This document shows, one piece after another, positions 38,869-50,206 of a DNA stretch of 64,000 nucleotides (the first letter of the stretch is position 1; each line of letters begins with the position of its first letter). Position numbers and translations under genes: made by a program. The stretch covers positions 95,888 through 159,887 of the forward strand of contig NW_027150004.1 in NCBI RefSeq assembly GCF_031143425.1, read 5' to 3'. Source of the stretch: Pleurodeles waltl (Eukaryota; Chordata; Amphibia; Caudata; Salamandridae). Under the pieces are notes generated by a model that was given only the letters and a program-made list of their open reading frames with translations, did no database searches and was not told the origin of the DNA.

Positions 38869-41800
38869 TTGCCTACTACGAGGGAGGACGGGGCGTGGCT
38901 CAGTGGGCGGAGCTTACAGGTGATTCATAAAGGGAGAACCTTCTACTCTGTGTCTGCAGGAGAGGAAGATAGAACCCGCGCGTCACAGTCAGATACAGAT
39001 TACGCTCCAGTACATCATCAATTCACCTCCAGGAAGGATTCTAGATCTTTTTCTGCTATAGGATCTCTGAGCGCACAGCCTTGCTTTATCTTTGCCAAGC
39101 CCAATAGTTAGGGTGGCTTGTCCTTTCCAGAAGCTGAGCTTCAACTGGGGCACCTGCTACGTTTATATTTGTAAGTGCTTCCTGTTGAGGTTTAGTTTCT
39201 TTAAAATGAGCATCATGGCCTACCCAACGGAGTATTTTCTACGAGTAAGTCAGTAAGCGTTACCTAGCATGTTTTCATATGCCCCGTTTATATTGTACAC
39301 TAAGACTACGTGATGGGCCTCGGGGGAAACGTCTCCAGCAACCTTGTGTGCCTTTGGCAATGTGATCGTTACTAGTGCGTCTTTGTGGAGATGTCCTCGT
39401 GCTTCTGCGCACAACCTGAATCGGCGGTAAACGCAGTGGTGTCGTTTTGGAAAGCTGTCCATCATCCTGGTAAAAGGCGGGAATTCCTTTGCCTACTACG
39501 AGGGTGGACGGGGCGTGGCTCAGCGGGCGGAGCTTACAGGTGATTCATAAAGTGAGAACCAGCTGCTCTGTGTCTGCAGGAAAGGAAGATAGAACCCGCG
39601 CGTCACAGTCAGATACAGATTACGCTCCAGTACATCATCAATTCACCTCCAGGAAGGATTCTAGATTGTTTTCTGCTATGGAATCTATGAGCGCATAGCC
39701 TTGCTTTATCTTTCCCACACCCAAGAGTTAGGGTGGCTTGTCCTTTCCAGAAGCTGAGCTTCAACTGGGGCACCTGCTACGTTTATATTTGTAAGTGCTT
39801 CCTGTTGAGGTTTAGTTTCTGTAAAATGAGCATCATGGCCTACCCAACCGGAGTATTTTCTACGAGTAAGTCAGTAAGCGTTACCTAGCATGTTTTCATA
39901 TGCCCCGTGTATATTGTACACTAAGACTACGTGATGGGCCACGGGGGACACCTCACCAGCAACCTTGTGTGCCTTTGGCAATGTGATCGTTACTAGTGCG
40001 TCTTTGTGGAGATGTCCTCGTGCTTCTGCGCACCAACAACGCACGACCTGAATCGGCGGTAAACGCAGTGGTGTCGTTTTGGAAAGCTGTCCATCATCCT
40101 GGTAAAAGGCGGGAATTCCTTTGCCTACTACGAGGGAGGACGGGGCGTGGCTCAGTGGGCGGAGCTTACAGGTGATTCATAAAGGGAGAACCTTCTACTC
40201 TTTGTCTGCAGGAGAGGAAGATAGAACCCGCGCGTCACAGTCAGATACAGATTACGCTCCAGTACATCATCAATTCACCTCCAGGAAGGATTCTAGATCT
40301 TTTTCTGCTATAGGATCTCTGAGCGCACAGCCTTGCTTTATCTTTGCCAAGCCCAATAGTTAGGGTGGCTTGTCCTTTCCAGAAGCTGAGCTTCAACTGG
40401 GGCACCTGCTACGTTTATATTTGTAAGTGTTTCCTGTTGAAGTTTAGTTTCTGTAAAATGAGCATCATGGCCTACCCAACCGGAGTATTTTCTACGAGTA
40501 AGTCAGTAAGCGTTACCTAGCATGTTTTCATATGCCCCGTTTATATTGTACACTAAGACTACGTGATGGGCCACGGGGGAAACCTCACCAGCAACCTTGT
40601 GTGCCTTTGGCAATGTGATTGTTACTAGTGCGTCTTTGTGGAGATGTCCTCGTGCTTCTGCGCACCAACAACGCACGACCTGAATCGGCGGTAAACGCAG
40701 TGGTGTCGTTTTGGAAAGCTGTCCATCATCCTGGTAAAAGGCGGGAATTCCTTTGCCTACTACGAGGGTGGACGGGGCGTGGCTCAGCGGGCGGAGCTTA
40801 CAGGTGATTCATAAAGGGAGAACCAGCTACTCTGTGTCTGCAGGAGAGGAAGATAGAACCCGCGCGTCACAGTCAGATACAGATTACGCTCCAGTACATC
40901 ATCAGTTCACCTCCAGGAAGGATTCTAGATCTTTTTCTGCTATGGAATCTATGAGCGCACAGCCTTGCTTTATCTTTGCCAAGCCCAAGTTAGGGTGGCT
41001 TGTCCTTTCCAGAAGCTGAGCTTCAACTGGGGCACCTGCTACGTTTATATTTGTAAATGCTTCCTTTGAGGTTTAGTTTCTGTAAAATGAGCATCATGGC
41101 CTACCCAACCGGAGTATTTTCTACGAGTAAGTCAGTAAGCGTTACCTAGCATGTTTTCATATGCCCCGTTTATATTGTACACTAAGACTACGTGATGGGC
41201 CACGGGGGAAACCTCACCAGCAACCTTGTGTGCCTTTGGCAATGTGATCGTTACTAGTGCGTCTTTGTGGAGATGTCCTCGTGCTTCTGCGCACCAACAA
41301 CGCACGACCTGAATCGGCGGTAAACGCAGTGGTGTCGTTTTGGAAAGCTGTCCATCATCCTGGTAAAAGGCGGGAATTCCTTTGCATACTACGAGGGAGG
41401 ACGGGGCGTGGCTCAGTGGGCGGAGCTTACAGGTGATTCATAAAGGGAGAACCTTCTACTCTGTGTCTGCAGGAGAGGAAGATAGAACCCACGCGTCACA
41501 GTCAGATACAGATTACGCTCCAGTACATCATCAATTCACCTCCAGGAAGGATTCTAGATCTTTTTCTGCTATAGGATCTCTGAGCGCACAGCCTTGCTTT
41601 ATCTTTGCCAAGCCCAATAGTTAGGGTGGCTTGTCCTTTCCAGAAGCTGAGCTTCAACTGGGGCACCTGCTACGTTTATATTTGTAAGTGCTTCCTGTTG
41701 AGGTTTAGTTTCTGTAAAATGAGCATCATGGCCTACCCAACGGAGTATTTTCTACGAGTAAGTCAGTAAGCGTTACCTAGCATGTTTTCATATGCCCTGT

Positions 41801-44800
41801 GTATATTGTACACTAAGACTACGTGATGGGTCACGGGGGAAACCTCACCAGCAACCTTGTGTGCCTTTGGCAATGTGATTGTTACTAGTGCGTCTTTGTG
41901 GAGATGTCCTCGTGCTTCTGCGCACCAACAACGCACGACCTGAATCGGCGGTAAACGCAGTGGTGTCGTTTTGGAAAGCTGTCCATCATCCTGGTAAAAG
42001 GCGGGAATTCCTTTGCCTACTACGAGGGTGGACGGGGCGTGGCTCAGCGGGCAGAGCTTACAGGTGATTCATAAAGGGAGAACCAGCTGCTCTGTGTCTG
42101 CAGGAAAGGAAGATAGAACCCGCGCGTCACAGTCAGATACAGATTACGCTCCAGTACATCATCAATTCACCTCCAGGAAGGATTCTAGATTGTTTTCTGC
42201 TATGGAATCTATGAGCGCACAGCCTTGCTTTATCTTTCCCACGCCCAAGAGTTAGGGTGGCGTGTCCTTTCCAGAAGCTGAGCTTCACCTGGGGCACCTG
42301 CTACGTTTATATTTGTAAGTGCTTCCTGTTGAGGTTTAGTTTCTGTAAAATGAGCATCATGGCCTACCCAACCGGAGTATTTTCTACGAGTAAGTCAGTA
42401 AGCGTTACCTAGCATGTTTTCATATGCCCCGTGTATATTGTACACTAAGACTACGTGATGGGCCACTGGGGACACCTCACCAGCAACCTTGTGTGTCTTT
42501 GGCAATGTGATCGTTACTAGTGCGTCTTTGTGGAGATGTCCTCGTGCTTCTGCGCACCAACAACGCACGACCTGAATCGGCGGTAAACGCAGTGGTGTCG
42601 TTTTGGAAAGCTGTCCATCATCCTGGTAAAAGGCGGGAATTCCTTTGCCTACTACGAGGGAGGACGGGGCGTGGCTCAGTGGGCGGAGCTTACAGGTGAT
42701 TCATAAAGGGAGAACCTTCTACTCTGTGTCTGCAGGAGAGGAAGATAGAACCCGCGCGTCACAGTCAGATACAGATTACGCTCCAGTACATCATCAATTC
42801 ACCTCCAGGAAGGATTCTAGATCTTTTTCTGCTATAGGATCTCTGAGCGCACAGCCTTGCTTTATCTTTGCCAAGCCCAATAGTTAGGGTGGCTTGTCCT
42901 TTCCAGAAGCTGAGCTTCACCTGGGGCACCTGCTACGTTTATATTTGTAAGTGCTTCCTGTTGAGGTTTAGTTTCTGTAAAATGAGCATCATGGCCTACC
43001 CAACCGGAGTATTTTCTACGAGTAAGTCAGTAAGCGTTACCTAGCATGTTTTCATATGCCCCGTTTATATTGTACACTAAGACTACGTGATGGGCCTCGG
43101 GGGAAACCACACCAGCAACCTTGTGTGCCTTTGGCAATGTGATCGTTACTAGTGCGTCTTTGTGGAGATGTCCTCGTGCTTCTGCGCATCAACAACGCAC
43201 GACCTGAATCGGCGGTAAACGCAGTGGTGTCGTTTTGGAAAGCTGTCCATCATCCTGGTAAAAGGCGGGAATTCCTTTGCCTACTACGAGGGTGGACGGG
43301 GCGTGGCTCAGCGGGCGGAGCTTACAGGTGATTCATAAAGGGAGAACCAGCTACTCTGTGTCTGCAGGAGAGGAAGATAGAACCCACACGTCACAGTCAG
43401 ATACAGATTACGCTCCAGTACATCATCAGTTCACCTCCAGGAAGGATTCTAGATCTTTTTCTGCTAAGGAATCTATGAGCGCACAGCCTTGCTTTATCTT
43501 TGCCAAGCCCAAGTTAGGGTGGCTTGTCCTTTCCAGAAGCTGAGCTTCAACTGGGGCACCTGCTACGTTTATATTTGTAAATGCTTCCTTTGAGTTTTAG
43601 TTTCTGTAAAATGAGCATCATGGCCTACCCAACCGGAGTATTTTCTACGAGTAAGTCAGTAAGCGTTACCTAGCATGTTTTCATATGCCCTGTGTATATT
43701 GTACACTAAGACTACGTGATGGGCAACGGGGGAAACCTCACCAGCAACCTTGTGTGCCTTTGGCAATGTGATTGTTACTAGTGCGTCTTTGTGGAGATGT
43801 CCTCGTGCTTCTGCGCACCAACAACGCACGACCTGAATCGGCGGTAAACGCAGTGGTGTCGTTTTGGAAAGCTGTCCATCATCCTGGTAAAAGGCGGGAA
43901 TTCCTTTGCCTACTACGAGGGTGGACGGGGCATGGCTCAGCGGGCGGAGCTTACAGGTGATTCATAAAGGGAGAACCAGCTGCTCTGTGTCTGCAGGAAA
44001 GGAAGATAGAACCCGCGCGTCACAGTCAGATACAGATTACGCTCCAGTACATCATCAATTCACCTCCAGGAAGGATTCTAGATTGTTTTCTGCTATGGAA
44101 TCTATGAGCGCACAGCCTTGCTTTATCTTTCCCACGCCCAAGAGTTAGGGTGGCTTGTCCTTTCCAGAAGCTGAGCTTCACCTGGGGCACCTGCTACGTT
44201 GATATTTGTAAGTGCTTCCTGTTGAGGTTTAGTTTCTGTAAAATGAGCATCATGGCCTACCCAACCGGAGTATTTTCTATGAGTAAGTCAGTAAGCGTTA
44301 CCTAGCATGTTTTCATATGCCCCGTGTATATTGTACACTAAGACTACGTGATGGGCCACGGGGGACACCTCACCAGCAACCTTGTGTGCCTTTGGCAATG
44401 TGATCGTTACTAGTGCGTCTTTGTGGAGATGTCCTCGTGCTTCTGCGCACCAACAACGCACGACCTGAATCGGCGGTAAACGCATTGGTGTCGTTTTGGA
44501 AAGCTGTCCATCATCCTGGTAAAAGGCGGGAATTCCTTTGCCTACTACGAGGGTGGACGGGGCGTGGCTCAGCGGGCGGAGCTTACAGGTGATTCATAAA
44601 GGGAGAACCAGCTACTCTGTGTCTGCAGGAGAGGAAGATAGAACCCGCGCGTCACAGTCAGATACAGATTACGCTCCAGTACATCATCAGTTCACCTCCA
44701 GGAAGGATTCTAGATCTTTTTCTGCTATGGAATCTATGAGCGCACAGCCTTGCTTTATCTTTGCCAAGCCCAAGTTAGGGTGGCTTGTCCTTTCCAGAAG

Positions 44801-47800
44801 CTGAGCTTCAACTGGGGCACCTGCTACGTTTATATTTGTAAATGCTTCCTTTGAGGTTTAGTTTCTGTAAAATGAGCATCATGGCCTACCCAACCGGAGT
44901 ATTTTCTACGAGTAAGTCAGTAAGCGTTACCTAGCATGTTTTCATATGCCCCGTTTATATTGTACACTAAGACTACGTGATGGGCCACGGGGGAAACCTC
45001 ACCAGCAACCTTGTGTGCCTTTGGCAATGTGATCGTTACTAGTGCGTCTTTGTGGAGATGTCCTCGTGCTTCTGCGCACCAACAACGCACGACCTGAATC
45101 GGCGGTAAACGCAGTGGTGTCGTTTTGGAAAGCTGTCCATCATCCTGGTAAAAGGCGGGAATTCCTTTGCATACTACGAGGGAGGACGGGGCGTGGCTCA
45201 GTGGGCGGAGCTTACAGGTGATTCATAAAGGGAGAACCTTCTACTCTGTGTCTGCAGGAGAGGAAGATAGAACCCACGCGTCACAGTCAGATACAGATTA
45301 CGCTCCAGTACATCATCAATTCACCTCCAGGAAGGATTCTAGATCTTTTTCTGCTATAGGATCTCTGAGCGCACAGCCTTGCTTTATCTTTGCCAAGCCC
45401 AATAGTTAGGGTGGCTTGTCCTTTCCAGAAGCTGAGCTTCAACTGGGGCACCTGCTACGTTTATATTTGTAAGTGCTTCCTGTTGAGGTTTAGTTTCTGT
45501 AAAATGAGCATCATGGCCTACCCAACGGAGTATTTTCTACGAGTAAGTCAGTAAGCGTTACCTAGCATGTTTTCATATGCCCTGTGTATATTGTACACTA
45601 AGACTACGTGATGGGTCACGGGGGAAACCTCACCAGCAACCTTGTGTGCCTTTGGCAATGTGATTGTTACTAGTGCGTCTTTGTGGAGATGTCCTCGTGC
45701 TTCTGCGCACCAACAACGCACGACCTGAATCGGCGGTAAACGCAGTGGTGTCGTTTTGGAAAGCTGTCCATCATCCTGGTAAAAGGCGGGAATTCCTTTG
45801 CCTACTACGAGGGTGGACGGGGCGTGGCTCAGCGGGCGGAGCTTACAGGTGATTCATAAAGGGAGAACCAGCTGCTCTGTGTTTGCAGGAAAGGAAGATA
45901 GAACCCGCGCGTCACAGTCAGATACAGATTACGCTCCAGTACATCATCAGTTCACCTCCAGGAAGGATTCTAGATCTTTTTCTGCTATGGAATCTATGAG
46001 CGCACAGCCTTGCTTTATCTTTGCCAAGCCCAATAGTTAGGGTGGCTTGTCCTTTCCAGAAGCTGAGCTTCAACTGGGGCACCTGCTACGTTTATATTTG
46101 TAAGTGTTTCCTGTTGAAGTTTAGTTTCTGTAAAATGAGCATCATGGCCTACCCAACCGGAGTATTTTCTACGAGTAAGTCAGTAAGCGTTACCTAGCAT
46201 GTTTTCATATGCCCCGTTTATATTGTACACTAAGACTACGTGATGGGCCACGGGGGAAACCTCACCAGCAACCTTGTGTGCCTTTGGCAATGTGATTGTT
46301 ACTAGTGCGTCTTTGTGGAGATGTCCTCGTGCTTCTGCGCACCAACAACGCACGACCTGAATCGGCGGTAAACGCAGTGGTGTCGTTTTGGAAAGCTGTC
46401 CATCATCCTGGTAAAAGGCGGGAATTCCTTTGCCTACTACGAGGGTGGACGGGGCGTGGCTCAGCGGGCGGAGCTTACAGGTGATTCATAAAGGGAGAAC
46501 CAGCTGCTCTGTGTCTGCAGGAAAGGAAGATAGAACCCGCGCGTCACAGTCAGATACAGATTACGCTCCAGTACATCATCAATTCACCTCCAGGAAGGAT
46601 TCTAGATTGTTTTCTGCTATGGAATCTATGAGCGCACAGCCTTGCTTTATCTTTCCCACGCCCAAGAGTTAGGGTGGCTTGTCCTTTCCAGAAGCTGAGC
46701 TTCACCTGGGGCACCTGCTACGTTGATATTTGTAAGTGCTTCCTGTTGAGGTTTAGTTTCTGTAAAATGAGCATCATGGCCTACCCAACCGGAGTATTTT
46801 CTACGAGTAAGTCAGTAAGCGTTACCTAGCATGTTTTCATATGCCCCGTTTATATTGTACACTAAGACTACGTGATGGGCCACGGGGGAAACCTCACCAG
46901 CAACCTTGTGTGCCTTTGGCAATGTGATTGTTACTAGTGCGTCTTTGTGGAGATGTCCTCGTGCTTCTGCGCACCAACAACGCACGACCTGAATCGGCGG
47001 TAAACGCAGTGGTGTCGTTTTGGAAAGCTGTCCATCATCCTGGTAAAAGGCGGGAATTCCTTTGCCTACTACGAGGGAGGACGGGGCGTGGCTCAGTGGG
47101 CGGAGCTTACAGGTGATTCATAAAGGGAGAACCTTCTACTCTGTGTCTGCAGGAGAGGAAGATAGAACCCGCGCGTCACAGTCAGATACAGATTACGCTC
47201 CAGTACATCATCAATTCACCTCCAGGAAGGATTCTAGATCTTTTTCTGCTATAGGATCTCTGAGCGCACAGCCTTGCTTTATCTTTGCCAAGCCCAATAG
47301 TTAGGGTGGCTTGTCCTTTCCAGAAGCTGAGCTTCACCTGGGGCACCTGCTACGTTTATATTTGTAAGTGCTTCCTGTTGAGGTTTAGTTTCTGTAAAAT
47401 GAGCATCATGGCCTACCCAACCGGAGTATTTTCTACGAGTAAGTCAGTAAGCGTTACCTAGCATGTTTTCATATGCCCCGTTTATATTGTACACTAAGAC
47501 TACGTGATGGGCCTCGGGGGAAACCACACCAGCAACCTTGTGTGCCTTTGGCAATGTGATCGTTACTAGTGCGTCTTTGTGGAGATGTCCTCGTGCTTCT
47601 GCGCATCAACAACGCACGACCTGAATCGGCGGTAAACGCAGTGGTGTCGTTTTGGAAAGCTGTCCATCATCCTGGTAAAAGGCGGGAATTCCTTTGCCTA
47701 CTACGAGGGTGGACGGGGCGTGGCTCAGCGGGCGGAGCTTACAGGTGATTCATAAAGGGAGAACCAGCTACTCTGTGTCTGCAGGAGAGGAAGATAGAAC

Positions 47801-48954
47801 CCACACGTCACAGTCAGATACAGATTACGCTCCAGTACATCATCAGTTCACCTCCAGGAAGGATTCTAGATCTTTTTCTGCTAAGGAATCTATGAGCGCA
47901 CAGCCTTGCTTTATCTTTGCCAAGCCCAAGTTAGGGTGGCTTGTCCTTTCCAGAAGCTGAGCTTCAACTGGGGCACCTGCTACGTTTATATTTGTAAATG
48001 CTTCCTTTGAGTTTTAGTTTCTGTAAAATGAGCATCATGGCCTACCCAACCGGAGTATTTTCTACGAGTAAGTCAGTAAGCGTTACCTAGCATGTTTTCA
48101 TATGCCCTGTGTATATTGTACACTAAGACTACGTGATGGGCAACGGGGGAAACCTCACCAGCAACCTTGTGTGCCTTTGGCAATGTGATTGTTACTAGTG
48201 CGTCTTTGTGGAGATGTCCTCGTGCTTCTGCGCACCAACAACGCACGACCTGAATCGGCGGTAAACGCAGTGGTGTCGTTTTGGAAAGCTGTCCATCATC
48301 CTGGTAAAAGGCGGGAATTCCTTTGCCTACTACGAGGGTGGACGGGGCATGGCTCAGCGGGCGGAGCTTACAGGTGATTCATAAAGGGAGAACCAGCTGC
48401 TCTGTGTCTGCAGGAAAGGAAGATAGAACCCGCGCGTCACAGTCAGATACAGATTACGCTCCAGTACATCATCAATTCACCTCCAGGAAGGATTCTAGAT
48501 TGTTTTCTGCTATGGAATCTATGAGCGCACAGCCTTGCTTTATCTTTCCCACGCCCAAGAGTTAGGGTGGCTTGTCCTTTCCAGAAGCTGAGCTTCACCT
48601 GGGGCACCTGCTACGTTGATATTTGTAAGTGCTTCCTGTTGAGGTTTAGTTTCTGTAAAATGAGCATCATGGCCTACCCAACCGGAGTATTTTCTATGAG
48701 TAAGTCAGTAAGCGTTACCTAGCATGTTTTCATATGCCCCGTGTATATTGTACACTAAGACTACGTGATGGGCCACGGGGGACACCTCACCAGCAACCTT
48801 GTGTGCCTTTGGCAATGTGATCGTTACTAGTGCGTCTTTGTGGAGATGTCCTCGTGCTTCTGCGCACCAACAACGCACGACCTGAATCGGCGGTAAACGC
48901 ATTGGTGTCGTTTTGGAAAGCTGTCCATCATCCTGGTAAAAGGCGGGAATTCCT
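38869..48954 (+). repeat. Array block 11: S-C*-A-B-A-C-A-B-C-B-A-M-C-A-B-C (10086 bp)
   Basis: Sixteen copies start at 38869, 39489, 40121, 40753, 41382, 42013, 42645, 43277, 43906, 44538, 45167, 45798, 46430, 47062, 47694 and 48323. The B-C pair with CCCACACGTC and CTACGTTGATATT occurs at 37608, 43277 and 47694. The B-A pair with TTTGCATAC occurs at 40753 and 44538. C* at 39489 is the first copy with AAAGTGAG and GCGCATAGCC. Confidence 0.85.
44486..44553 (+). other. Chimeric junction between two monomer lineages
   Basis: Up to 44485 the copy that begins at 43906 matches the 38237 and 48323 copies, including ACGCATTGG. From the AGGGTGG at 44551-44556 onward it matches the 40753 (B) copy. In the sister copies the next monomer is S with AGGGAGG. 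The switch therefore lies within about 68 bp and marks a past unequal crossover or conversion. Confidence 0.7.
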
Positions 48955-50206
48955 TTGCCTACTACGAGGGAGGACGGGGCGTGGCTCAGTGGGCGGAGCT
49001 TACAGGTGATTCATAAAGGGAGAACCTTCTACTCTGTGTCTGCAGGAGAGGAAGATAGAACCCGCGCGTCACAGTCAGATACAGATTACGCTCCAGTACA
49101 TCATCAATTCACCTCCAGGAAGGATTCTAGATCTTTTTCTGCTATAGGATCTCTGAGCGCACAGCCTTGCTTTATCTTTGCCAAGCCCAATAGTTAGGGT
49201 GGCTTGTCCTTTCCAGAAGCTGAGCTTCAACTGGGGCACCTGCTACGTTTATATTTGTAAGTGCTTCCTGTTGAGGTTTAGTTTCTTTAAAATGAGCATC
49301 ATGGCCTACCCAACGGAGTATTTTCTACGAGTAAGTCAGTAAGCGTTACCTAGCATGTTTTCATATGCCCCGTTTATATTGTACACTAAGACTACGTGAT
49401 GGGCCTCGGGGGAAACGTCTCCAGCAACCTTGTGTGCCTTTGGCAATGTGATCGTTACTAGTGCGTCTTTGTGGAGATGTCCTCGTGCTTCTGCGCACAA
49501 CCTGAATCGGCGGTAAACGCAGTGGTGTCGTTTTGGAAAGCTGTCCATCATCCTGGTAAAAGGCGGGAATTCCTTTGCCTACTACGAGGGTGGACGGGGC
49601 GTGGCTCAGCGGGCGGAGCTTACAGGTGATTCATAAAGTGAGAACCAGCTGCTCTGTGTCTGCAGGAAAGGAAGATAGAACCCGCGCGTCACAGTCAGAT
49701 ACAGATTACGCTCCAGTACATCATCAATTCACCTCCAGGAAGGATTCTAGATTGTTTTCTGCTATGGAATCTATGAGCGCATAGCCTTGCTTTATCTTTC
49801 CCACACCCAAGAGTTAGGGTGGCTTGTCCTTTCCAGAAGCTGAGCTTCAACTGGGGCACCTGCTACGTTTATATTTGTAAGTGCTTCCTGTTGAGGTTTA
49901 GTTTCTGTAAAATGAGCATCATGGCCTACCCAACCGGAGTATTTTCTACGAGTAAGTCAGTAAGCGTTACCTAGCATGTTTTCATATGCCCCGTGTATAT
50001 TGTACACTAAGACTACGTGATGGGCCACGGGGGACACCTCACCAGCAACCTTGTGTGCCTTTGGCAATGTGATCGTTACTAGTGCGTCTTTGTGGAGATG
50101 TCCTCGTGCTTCTGCGCACCAACAACGCACGACCTGAATCGGCGGTAAACGCATTGGTGTCGTTTTGGAAAGCTGTCCATCATCCTGGTAAAAGGCGGGA
50201 ATTCCT
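48955..50206 (+). repeat. Array block 12: extra S-C* pair (1252 bp duplication)
   Basis: Copies at 48955 (S) and 49575 (C*) are followed at once by a second S-C* pair at 50207 and 50827. The downstream 4408-bp units have only one such pair, so this is a two-monomer tandem duplication. Confidence 0.85.
49950..50153 (+). other. Crossover interval of the 1252-bp duplication
   Basis: The 49575 copy has the C*-type CTACGAG (C at 49949) but ends with ACGCATTGG (T at 50154), a mark of the 48323-type tail, where the same region reads CTATGAG (T at 48697). Other C* copies end with ACGCAGTGG. The duplication joint therefore lies between these two sites. Confidence 0.75.
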
